From RGIG3040 sp964410675 (GTDB taxonomy: Bacteria; Bacillota; Clostridia; Lachnospirales; Lachnospiraceae), in the NCBI GenBank assembly GCA_964410675.1, contig CAYPIB010000103.1:1-8875 (forward strand): a DNA stretch of 8,875 nucleotides. The letters run 5' to 3'. A program made the position numbers and the translations under genes. Of this stretch, positions 1-6,064 are shown piece by piece. Numbering within the stretch: position 1 is the stretch's first letter; every line of letters begins with the position of its first letter. The notes beneath the pieces were generated by a model that did not search any database, had not been told where the DNA came from, and was given only the letters and a program-made list of their open reading frames with translations.

Positions 1-257
1 TTGGAGGAATCTGTGCATTACTTAGCGGCTCGGCCTATTTAGCGTTTGGATTTCCCTTTGTTGGATATTACTTTTGTATCATTTTACAGGAACGGTATTT
101 TTCCGATGCACTGTGGCTGTATCCGCCGCAGTGGATTACAGGGAGCGCCAACTGGGGAAACAATCAGGAAGGTTTATGGTTGTTTCTGCTATTGCTTTTA
201 GTCGTGGCCATAGGAGTACATGGAGGTATTCTCTATTGGAAACTGGAGGAACTATAA
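1..257 (+). CDS. C-terminus of a multi-spanning membrane protein, probably the permease partner of the ABC ATPase (5' end outside window)
   Basis: The frame open from base 3 to the TAA at 255-257 gives 84 residues with no start, so only the end of the gene is present. It has a hydrophobic stretch at about residues 1-28, then an aromatic-rich loop at 31-56 containing WLYPPQW, then a clear membrane helix at 57-78 with a leucine run. It ends in the charged tail YWKLEEL, which suggests a cytoplasmic C-terminus. The next gene, 30 bases on, is an ABC ATPase without a membrane domain. Such ATPases normally sit beside an ABC-2-type permease, so this is the likely translocation subunit. That role is inferred from position and hydrophobicity; the visible part shows no family-specific motif. 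It could also be another membrane protein of the same operon. The ATG at 74 lies in a different frame and is not the start. Confidence 0.72.
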   Translation, partial: GGICALLSGSAYLAFGFPFVGYYFCIILQERYFSDALWLYPPQWITGSANWGNNQEGLWLFLLLLLVVAIGVHGGILYWKLEEL

Positions 258-276
258 CATAATTTAGGGTAATATC

Positions 277-283
277 GAGGTGG
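277..283 (+). promoter_or_regulatory. Ribosome binding site for the first ABC ATPase
   Basis: GAGGTGG lies four bases before the ATG at 288. It supports that start over the in-frame ATG at 309, which has no comparable site. Confidence 0.6.
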
Positions 284-287
284 TTTT

Positions 288-947
288 ATGAAGGAATGCA
301 AAGGGGAAATGCCCTGCATTGAGATTAATCATGTGACCAGACGTTTTGGCGGGGATTTGGTCTTAAAAGAGGTGAATCTAAGGCTTACAGCAGGTAAGGT
401 ATATGGAATTGTAGGGAATAACGGATCAGGAAAAACGGTGCTGATGAAGTGCATCTGTGGTTTTCTTGCAACAACAACCGGAGAGATTCGGGTGTTTGGA
501 AAGCAGATCGGGAAGGAAATTGATTTTCCGGACCGGCTGGGGGTCATTATCGAGAATCCGGGATTTCTTACCAATCTGACCGGACGTAAAAATCTTGAGA
601 TACTCGCAGATATGAAGCGCCAGATTAGCAAAACGGATATTAGAGTCGTACTGAAAAAGGTTGGACTGGATCCGGATATGAAAAAACCGGTTGCAAAATA
701 CTCTCTGGGAATGCGCCAGCGGCTTGGCATTGCACAGGCGATTATGGAGGATCCACAGCTGCTGATCTTGGATGAACCATTCAACGGATTAGATAAAAAT
801 GGAGTTGCTGAAATCCGAAGAATTCTGCTGGAACTAAAAGCCGAGGGGAAAACAATACTGCTGGCCAGTCATAATGAAGAAGATATAAAAATCCTTTGCG
901 ATGAAGTATATGAGATGGACGGCGGGGTCTTACAAAAAATGGGGTGA
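288..947 (+). CDS. ABC transporter ATP-binding protein, BcrA/LanF (ABC-2 export) type
   Basis: This is a 219-residue cytoplasmic ATPase that would power an ABC-2-type exporter. All nucleotide-binding elements are visible: Walker A GNNGSGKT at 43-50, signature YSLGMRQRL at 138-146, Walker B LLILDEP with the catalytic Glu at 163, D-loop GLD at 167-169, and switch His at 195 in LLASHNEED. The Q-loop position has Glu (E89) within ENPGFLTNLTGRKNL, the 'E-loop' known from lantibiotic-immunity (LanF) and bacitracin-resistance (BcrA) ATPases. BcrA itself is about 300 residues; this one lacks the C-terminal extension and is a bare nucleotide-binding domain. It follows a membrane protein gene by 30 bases, and its TGA (945-947) lies inside the ribosome binding site of the next gene, so translation may be coupled. 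Peptide export or self-protection is inferred from the family; the substrate is unknown. Confidence 0.93.
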   Translation: MKECKGEMPCIEINHVTRRFGGDLVLKEVNLRLTAGKVYGIVGNNGSGKTVLMKCICGFLATTTGEIRVFGKQIGKEIDFPDRLGVIIENPGFLTNLTGRKNLEILADMKRQISKTDIRVVLKKVGLDPDMKKPVAKYSLGMRQRLGIAQAIMEDPQLLILDEPFNGLDKNGVAEIRRILLELKAEGKTILLASHNEEDIKILCDEVYEMDGGVLQKMG

Positions 948-954
948 TAAGAAA

Positions 955-2580
955 ATGATACGAAAAAATAGAAAAAAGAAGGCAGCTTGCTTTATCGCTT
1001 TGTGTCTTGTAATAGTGGAAGCAGGAATCATGCAAACACATTTTGCAAGTACAGTGTATGCAATGGAATCAGAGATAGAAATAAAACCTGAGAGCGAGAC
1101 ACAAGAATCGGATAAGCAGGAGAATATATATCTGGGCATTGACAATAAGCATGTGTATAAAAATATGGAACAATCTTTTTCAGATGGTTATCAGCCAAAG
1201 ATTAAGGACGGGATTTTGTATCTGGTCATCCCTTTTACAGCAAATGGCAGTCTAAAAAATAATCGCCTGACGGTTGATTTGGCATTTGATAAAGAAGAAA
1301 AATCTCCGTTTATTCTTAACAATTATCAGAAGGAAATTGCTAAAAAGCAGTATGTTTTAAAGAATGGAATCATGCAAAAAATATCGGACAATAGCGAAAG
1401 TGCTGAAACATCCAATCAGGCAGACCCAAAAGAGATTTATCTCTATACCTGTCAGGTTCCGCTGCAGGATGAGGCAGCTTCGGGGCAGTATACTATAACG
1501 ATAAAAGCGTGGGGATATACGGAGCAGATGGAAAAAGTTATTTTGGATTATCAGCTCTTTGTCCAAATTTCTGGGGAAACAAATGGTGGAGAAAATAACG
1601 AAAGCGATAGTCAGAACCGTGATCAGGGCAATGAAAGTGGAGGAAGCAAAGATAATGGCGGGGACAGCCAGGATGAAAGTGAGGAGGCGGCAGAGGAACT
1701 TATTCGCCAGCCCAAATTACTGTTGGAAAGCAGCAGCTTGTCAGGAAAAGATCTGGTGGCAGGTGTGCAGGAACCAATGAAGATTACTTTCAAAAACCAT
1801 AGTGATTCCCAGTCCATGTACAACCTGAAAGTAGTTGTATCTACTGAGTCGCCTATGGTACAGTTTTCTAAAAATTCTTTTTATTTTCAAGATGTTGCAC
1901 CAGGTGGAGAAATTAAACTGGAGGGAAAAGTAAAGGTGGCAATCAATGCAGAAAGTGGAGGGATACCATTAAATTTCGATTTTGAATATGAGGATAAGAA
2001 GGGTACAGCAGCAACAGGAAAAGAAACCGATGCTCTTGAGATCGTGCAGCCGGTAAGGATGGAACTGGAAATGGCAGATATACCGGGAATCTTGTACGCT
2101 TCCGATACAATGGAACTTTCATTAAAGGCTCTAAATTTAAGTCGCACAGGTGTTTATAACGTACGTATAAGTTTATCCGGTTCCGGTTTGTTTCCAAATG
2201 AGGATGTATTTGTAGGCAATATGGAGGCTGGTACAGAAGGTCAGGGAAGTATGCAAGTTTACGTAGGAGCAAGGACAATGAAGGAAATAGGAGCGGATAC
2301 AGGGGAAGACGATGGCGAAAAATATGGACCGGTAAATGGGACAATTACATTACAGTACGAAGATGCAAAAGGAGAGACACATGAAGTGGTCAAAGAGTTC
2401 AAGACAGAGATTAAAAAAGCACAGATCTTAGCCTTAAAGGTAGATAAGGAAGAGGAAGCAAATTCGTGGTGGATGTCGGTAGTTGCTGTAGTTATTGCAG
2501 GACTGGTAATACTGTCAATCCTGCTTATGCTGCGATTACGTAAGAAAAATGTGCTTTTGGAAGAAGCAAGGCGGTTATAA
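955..2580 (+). CDS. Secreted, C-terminally membrane-anchored surface protein with Ig-like domains (COG1361/S-layer-like)
   Basis: The ATG at 955 gives 541 residues. GGGGTGA (941-947) lies seven bases upstream, and this start leaves a proper signal peptide: basic MIRKNRKKK, a hydrophobic core at 10-26, and a likely cleavage after VYA at 36. An upstream in-frame ATG at 901 would add 18 residues, overlap the ATPase gene and bury the signal peptide. Residues 37-205 form a beta-rich domain, 206-249 a Gly/Asn/Ser/Glu/Asp-rich linker, and about 250-500 two or more beta-sandwich-like segments with patterns such as ITFKNHSDSQSMYNLKVVVS and APGGEIKLEGKVKV. These resemble COG1361/CARDB-type Ig folds. 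A helix at 507-528 precedes the basic tail RLRKKN, so most of the protein lies outside the membrane. It has no catalytic motif and no LPXTG sorting signal. Its place between a transporter ATPase and a MacB-core-like protein suggests a transporter accessory or ligand-binding role, which is inference. Confidence 0.8.
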   Translation: MIRKNRKKKAACFIALCLVIVEAGIMQTHFASTVYAMESEIEIKPESETQESDKQENIYLGIDNKHVYKNMEQSFSDGYQPKIKDGILYLVIPFTANGSLKNNRLTVDLAFDKEEKSPFILNNYQKEIAKKQYVLKNGIMQKISDNSESAETSNQADPKEIYLYTCQVPLQDEAASGQYTITIKAWGYTEQMEKVILDYQLFVQISGETNGGENNESDSQNRDQGNESGGSKDNGGDSQDESEEAAEELIRQPKLLLESSSLSGKDLVAGVQEPMKITFKNHSDSQSMYNLKVVVSTESPMVQFSKNSFYFQDVAPGGEIKLEGKVKVAINAESGGIPLNFDFEYEDKKGTAATGKETDALEIVQPVRMELEMADIPGILYASDTMELSLKALNLSRTGVYNVRISLSGSGLFPNEDVFVGNMEAGTEGQGSMQVYVGARTMKEIGADTGEDDGEKYGPVNGTITLQYEDAKGETHEVVKEFKTEIKKAQILALKVDKEEEANSWWMSVVAVVIAGLVILSILLMLRLRKKNVLLEEARRL

Positions 2581-2597
2581 AAATGTGTATCTAAAAC

Positions 2598-2603
2598 AGG
2601 AGG
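2598..2603 (+). promoter_or_regulatory. Strong ribosome binding site
   Basis: A consensus AGGAGG sits seven bases before the ATG at 2611 and fixes that start. The 30-base gap from the preceding TAA contains no promoter or terminator that I can see, so the gene is in the same operon. Confidence 0.75.
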
Positions 2604-2610
2604 CAGAGGA

Positions 2611-3300
2611 ATGAAACGCATAAAAAAGAAGCTGTATGGAACCGATATTATTTTTTTGCTCCTGCTTGCTATGCTGTTCGTTGTTTTGCTTTGGTTTGGA
2701 ATACAGCTCATCCTGGGACTTAGGGCAGAAAAAAAGGTCTGTCAGTCGCTCGTTGCCCTTAATAATATAGAGTATAATGAAGATTTTCTGGAAGAAGCAC
2801 AAAAAATTTGCGGTATCCGTTCCATCACGCCGGTCATTGAAATCCCGGTAATACTGCGGGCAAAGAATTATACGATGGATGCAGTATGGCTGGGTGTTGA
2901 TTTATCCGATCTGAACATGAAAATAACGCAGTCGAATGAAATGTCTATTGGGAGCACACCAATACTGCTTTTAGGAGAGGGGAGCCTTGCGGCAATGATT
3001 GATAACAATGGTCATACAATTTCTGAGAATAAACAAAAGGAATTTTTGGAGCAATTTAAAGAAATAGAATGGCAGTATTGTATGGGAGCGGGAGAAGACG
3101 TTTTGGAGGAGTGGAAACCTTGTCTTGTGGCAGGAATTTTGTCAGATCCGTCTGAGGATATCTACCTTTCTTATGAACAGGCAAGTATATGTTCAAAAAA
3201 AATTGGCAGTCAATCTATTACAAAAGTTTTGTTGACGGTACAAGGGGAGAAAAATTATAAGCAGGCCTTGAGTTATTTTATGGAACAGGAACCAGATTGA
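2611..3300 (+). CDS. Single-pass membrane protein with a MacB/FtsX-like extracellular core domain but no permease helices
   Basis: The 229-residue protein has a basic N-terminus (MKRIKKKLYG), one strong membrane helix at about 12-36, and about 190 extracellular residues. There is no signal cleavage site and no second helix. The extracellular part lines up by eye with the first extracellular domain of the FtsX permease at 6061-8388. WLGVDLSDLN matches LYGVDKTYAA, VAGILSDPSEDIYLSYEQA matches the VSGFYEDD...CVYMNRDAF segment, and KVLLTVQGEKNYKQAL matches RYYIRFQEGANLKKTI. This is the pattern of a MacB periplasmic core domain, which normally joins helix 1 to helix 2 of an FtsX permease. Here the protein stops after the domain, and an intrinsic terminator follows 51 bases later. 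It may be a dedicated accessory protein or a stabilised permease remnant. The similarity is weak and judged by eye. Confidence 0.72.
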   Translation: MKRIKKKLYGTDIIFLLLLAMLFVVLLWFGIQLILGLRAEKKVCQSLVALNNIEYNEDFLEEAQKICGIRSITPVIEIPVILRAKNYTMDAVWLGVDLSDLNMKITQSNEMSIGSTPILLLGEGSLAAMIDNNGHTISENKQKEFLEQFKEIEWQYCMGAGEDVLEEWKPCLVAGILSDPSEDIYLSYEQASICSKKIGSQSITKVLLTVQGEKNYKQALSYFMEQEPD

Positions 3301-3351
3301 AAAGGTAAAGAATTAAGTTATGACAGTTTAAATTCATAGTTCGTATGAGTG

Positions 3352-3398
3352 AGGATATTTTTCTAAAAGATAACTTTAGAGAGATGTCCTTTTTATTT
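3352..3398 (+). terminator. Rho-independent terminator of the upstream operon
   Basis: Bases 3352-3367 pair with 3375-3390 over 16 continuous base pairs, including three G-U pairs, around a 7-base loop (AGATAAC). The T-rich run TTTTTATTT follows directly at 3390-3398. The hairpin begins 51 bases after the stop at 3300 and separates the two operons. Confidence 0.88.
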
Positions 3399-3442
3399 CA
3401 TAGGAACAACAAACTCCGTTATAAGCAGGTATCGCATAGATA

Positions 3443-3472
3443 TTTCCATAGAAATGTGTCATGTGTTATGAT
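3443..3472 (+). promoter_or_regulatory. Candidate promoter for the two-component/ABC operon (extended -10)
   Basis: TATGAT at 3467-3472 is preceded by TGT at 3464-3466, giving an extended -10 (TGnTATGAT). TTTCCA at 3443-3448, 18 bases upstream, matches four of six bases of a sigma-70/SigA -35. Transcription would start near 3479 and leave a leader of about 100 bases before the ATG at 3581. A second possible -35, TTGACT at 3508-3513, has no good -10 at normal spacing. Confidence 0.45.
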
Positions 3473-3486
3473 AGAATTTTTATATT

Positions 3487-3502
3487 AAAGTGCATGTACT
3501 TT
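3487..3502 (+). repeat. Small dyad in the leader of the second operon
   Basis: AAAGTG at 3487-3492 pairs with TACTTT at 3497-3502 (five Watson-Crick pairs and one G-U) around a CATG loop, and the T-rich stretch TTTATTTTT follows. It could be an operator or a weak attenuator. The GTACTTT half recurs at 3522-3528. Confidence 0.35.
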
Positions 3503-3580
3503 TATTTTTGACTTAAAAACGGTACTTTAAATAAAGATAAATGATAATGGAAGAATAAGAAGAAAGATAAGGTGGAAAAT

Positions 3581-4267
3581 ATGAAACGGATTTTATTGGT
3601 TGAGGATGATTTAAGTTTGATTCATGGGTTATCCTTTGCTGTGGAAAGGCAGGGATATCTGCTTGATGTGGTACGAACGAAGTGTGAGAAGGATAAAGTG
3701 TGGGAAGAAGGGAAATATGATCTGGTAATACTGGATGTATCTTTGCCGGACGGTTCAGGTTTTGATATATGCAAAGATATACGCTGTACATCAAAGGTTC
3801 CTATTATGTTTTTGACTGCGGCAGATGATGAAACGGATATCATTATGGGGCTTGATATCGGAGGTGATGATTATATTACAAAACCATTTAAATTGGCTGT
3901 ATTTTTGTCACGAATCAATGCGCTGCTACGTAGAAGTGATAATTTTAACAAGACTGATGCTGAATTAAGCTCCAATGGAATTACAGTCCGATTGCTGCAA
4001 GGTGAGGTATATAAAAATAACGATAAGATTGAACTGACAGGAAATGAGTATAAGCTCCTGTGTTTGTTTATGGAGAACCCCGATCAGGTTCTTTCACCGG
4101 AACAGATATTAAATAATCTATGGGATAGCGAAGGTAACTTTGTGGACAATAATACACTGACGGTATATATACGCAGGCTGCGGACTAAAATTGAAGATGA
4201 TCCGGGAAAGCCGAATCGGATTATAACGGTACGCCGTATGGGGTATAAGTGGAATACAGACATGTGA
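3581..4267 (+). CDS. OmpR/PhoB-family response regulator
   Basis: The 228-residue cytoplasmic DNA-binding regulator is the output of the kinase encoded next. The receiver domain (1 to about 115) has the acidic pair D9/D10, the phosphoacceptor D52 in LVILDVSLPDGSG, T79, and K101 in the YITKPF motif. A C-terminal winged helix (about 125-226) shows the OmpR pattern, with ELTGNEYKLL, the recognition region NTLTVYIRRLRTKIE, and the wing ending VRRMGYKW. The ATG at 3581 has AAGGTGG (3569-3575) five bases upstream. A GTG at 3572 would add only three residues and lies within that site, so it is rejected. The kinase start is eight bases beyond this stop. Its probable target is the promoter region before the ABC genes and perhaps its own promoter, inferred from operon context. 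Confidence 0.94.
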   Translation: MKRILLVEDDLSLIHGLSFAVERQGYLLDVVRTKCEKDKVWEEGKYDLVILDVSLPDGSGFDICKDIRCTSKVPIMFLTAADDETDIIMGLDIGGDDYITKPFKLAVFLSRINALLRRSDNFNKTDAELSSNGITVRLLQGEVYKNNDKIELTGNEYKLLCLFMENPDQVLSPEQILNNLWDSEGNFVDNNTLTVYIRRLRTKIEDDPGKPNRIITVRRMGYKWNTDM

Positions 4268-4275
4268 GGTGTAAG

Positions 4276-5313
4276 ATGAAAGTATTTGTAGACAGAAAAA
4301 TAAGAACACTTTTTTATAAAATAATGTTGTGTATATTTGCTTTTACCTTGTTGCCGGTGCTGTTTATCGTATTAAAATTGAATAATGTAATATTCTGCCT
4401 GCTGCTATGTTCGCTGGGCATGTGTATTACAATCTTGGGAGTCTGTTATCGATATTTAAAAAAGCAGGAAGAACTTATGGAAGATGCAGTGGCGAAGATT
4501 AAAGAATATATTTCCGGCAATCGGGATGCCCGTATTCCATGTGATGAAGAGGGAGAAGTCTATAGGCTGTTCCATGAAATAAATTCTCTTGCTGCTATTC
4601 TAAGTGCCAATGCAGAAAAAGAACGTAAATCAAGGCAATTTTTAAAGAACACCATATCAGATATTTCCCATCAGTTAAAAACACCTCTTGCAGCACTGAA
4701 TATTTATAACGGGATCATGCAGGGGGAAGCAGATAAATTGCCGGAGATTCAAGAGTTTATCATGTTGTCTGAAAAGGAACTTGACCGCATTGAAACATTG
4801 GTACAGAATTTGCTGAAGATTACTAAATTGGATGCGGGTTCCATCGTGTTTGATAAAACTTCTGAGAATGTGGCGGATATGATGGAAGAAATAGAACTAC
4901 ACTTTGCATACCGGGCAAAAAAGGAGCAGAAAGAATTACTTTTATCCGGTGAGAGGAATGTTACTCTGCTCTGTGACCGTATCTGGATTATGGAGGCTCT
5001 GGAAAATATTGTTAAAAATGCTTTAGACCATACGAACAGCGGGGGTTCTATCAGGATTTGGTGGAAACAGTCCGCTTCAGTTGTGCAGATTAAGATTAAA
5101 GACAACGGAAGCGGTATCCATCCCGAGGATTTACACCATATTTTTAAACGTTTTTACCGAAGCCGGTTTTCAAAAGATACCCAGGGCATTGGTCTTGGCC
5201 TTCCTCTAGCAAAAGCAGTGATGGAAGAACATAATGGCACAATTGAGGTTGACAGTGAATTGGGAGCCGGGACAACCTTTGTAATAAATTTCTTATTTCC
5301 TACAAAATTGTAG
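4276..5313 (+). CDS. Membrane sensor histidine kinase with minimal extracellular loop
   Basis: The 345-residue kinase phosphorylates the adjacent response regulator. Two membrane helices (about 15-35 and 38-58) are joined by only a few residues (N36, N37), so it has no extracellular sensor domain. This is the layout of intramembrane-sensing kinases such as BceS. Residues 62-105 look like a degenerate HAMP-like linker. The dimerisation domain carries H132 in ISDISHQLKTPLAAL. The ATPase domain has the N-box ENIVKNALDHT (243-253), G1 DNGSGI (276-281), the F-box FKRFYRS, and G2 GIGLGLPLAKAV from 304. The ATG at 4276 is preceded by GAGGTG (4266-4271), which overlaps the regulator's stop. A GTG at 4249 would overlap the regulator gene and has no site. 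The membrane region contains five cysteines (19, 41, 45, 50, 57). Sensing through the neighbouring transporter is possible but inferred. Confidence 0.94.
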   Translation: MKVFVDRKIRTLFYKIMLCIFAFTLLPVLFIVLKLNNVIFCLLLCSLGMCITILGVCYRYLKKQEELMEDAVAKIKEYISGNRDARIPCDEEGEVYRLFHEINSLAAILSANAEKERKSRQFLKNTISDISHQLKTPLAALNIYNGIMQGEADKLPEIQEFIMLSEKELDRIETLVQNLLKITKLDAGSIVFDKTSENVADMMEEIELHFAYRAKKEQKELLLSGERNVTLLCDRIWIMEALENIVKNALDHTNSGGSIRIWWKQSASVVQIKIKDNGSGIHPEDLHHIFKRFYRSRFSKDTQGIGLGLPLAKAVMEEHNGTIEVDSELGAGTTFVINFLFPTKL

Positions 5314-5318
5314 TCTTA

Positions 5319-5354
5319 TTGTCATCTTACTGTAGGGTATGGGTTGTATGATAC
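5319..5354 (+). promoter_or_regulatory. Possible regulated promoter/operator ahead of the ABC genes
   Basis: The 67-base gap between the kinase and ATPase genes contains TATGAT (5347-5352) as a possible -10. It also has TTGTCA (5319-5324) at an over-long 22-base spacing, and an imperfect dyad CTTAC-T-GTAGG (5326-5336) where an activator could bind. GTATG occurs at 5337-5341 and 5346-5350. A weak -35 plus a nearby site would fit activation by the operon's regulator. No terminator hairpin is visible in the gap, so read-through from the kinase gene is also possible. Confidence 0.3.
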
Positions 5355-5380
5355 AAGGGAAAAGAAAGAGGTGCTAAAAT

Positions 5381-6064
5381 ATGAATTTATTAGAGGTAAA
5401 ATCAATTTCCAAAACTTACGGCAGCGGTGAAGCGGCTGTGCAGGCATTAAAAAAAGTTAGTTTTTCGGTACCTAAGGGAGAATATGTTGCTATCGTTGGA
5501 GAATCCGGATCCGGAAAAAGCACATTGCTTAATATGATTGGCGCGTTGGATAACCCTACTTCAGGTAAGGTGCTGATTGACGGGAAAGATATTTTTGCTA
5601 TGAAAGAAAGTGAGCTTACTATATTCAGGAGGAGAAATATCGGTTTTATTTTTCAGGCGTTCAATCTGATTCCGGAGCTGACTGTGGAACAAAATATCAT
5701 CTTCCCGGTACTGCTGGATTATCAGAAACCGGACAAAAAGTATCTGGAGGAGCTTCTTGAGGTGCTGAATCTCAAGGACCGCCGGAAACATTTACCGAGC
5801 CAGTTATCCGGCGGACAGCAGCAGAGGGTGGCAATTGGGCGCGCATTGATTACACGTCCTTCGCTTATTTTAGCGGATGAACCAACCGGTAATCTGGATA
5901 CACAAAACAGTAGTGAAGTGATTGCTTTGCTGAAAAATGCGTCAAAGAAGTACGCGCAGACCATTATTATGATTACGCACAACCGAAGTATTTCCCAAAC
6001 GGCGGATTGGGTGCTGCAGGTGTCGGATGGTGTGCTGACCGACATGGGGAGGTACAGTGAATGA
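5381..6064 (+). CDS. ABC transporter ATP-binding protein, MacB/LolD/BceA type
   Basis: The 227-residue ATPase is the motor for the FtsX-type permease encoded next. It has Walker A GESGSGKST at 40-48, Q-loop Gln92 in FIFQAFNLIPELT, signature LSGGQQQRVAIGRAL from 142, Walker B LILADEPTGNLD (162-173) with catalytic Glu167, and switch His200 in MITHN. The FQxFNLxPxLTxxxN and DEPTGNLD wording is characteristic of the MacB/LolD/BceA group that pairs with FtsX-domain permeases and drives mechanotransmission or peptide release. It is not the ABC-2 group represented by the gene at 288-947. The length is normal for the group. GAGGTG at 5368-5373 lies seven bases before the ATG. Its stop overlaps the permease start by four bases (ATGA), so the two are translationally coupled. 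The substrate cannot be told from the sequence. Confidence 0.95.
   Translation: MNLLEVKSISKTYGSGEAAVQALKKVSFSVPKGEYVAIVGESGSGKSTLLNMIGALDNPTSGKVLIDGKDIFAMKESELTIFRRRNIGFIFQAFNLIPELTVEQNIIFPVLLDYQKPDKKYLEELLEVLNLKDRRKHLPSQLSGGQQQRVAIGRALITRPSLILADEPTGNLDTQNSSEVIALLKNASKKYAQTIIMITHNRSISQTADWVLQVSDGVLTDMGRYSE

Noticed and set aside
74..262. Open frame from ATG at 74
   Set aside because: It lies in a different frame from the membrane-protein coding sequence that ends at 257. Its product has no recognisable pattern, and the other frame gives clear membrane helices.
901..954. Upstream in-frame start for the surface protein
   Set aside because: It overlaps the ATPase coding region, lacks a ribosome binding site, and would put 18 residues ahead of a well-formed signal peptide that begins at 955.
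1559..1780. Forward open frame inside the surface protein gene
   Set aside because: It is a by-product of the purine-rich linker codons read in another frame, with no ribosome binding site or protein pattern.
1943..2711. Overlapping reverse-strand open frames (1943-2344 and 2259-2711)
   Set aside because: They are antisense to well-supported genes, have no ribosome binding sites, and show low-complexity compositions typical of shadow frames.
3508..3536. TTGACT as the main -35 of the regulator gene
   Set aside because: At 16-18 bases downstream only poor -10 matches (such as ATAAAG or TAAAGA) occur, and the better TAAATA is only 14 bases away. The extended -10 at 3464-3472 is more convincing.
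3301..3580. Riboswitch or small RNA in the intergenic region
   Set aside because: Apart from the terminator and a 6-bp dyad, no multi-stem conserved RNA architecture or known aptamer sequence can be recognised.
4749..5105. Reverse-strand open frame antisense to the kinase
   Set aside because: It covers the conserved kinase core, whose motifs explain the sequence constraint. It has no start signal and no recognisable product.
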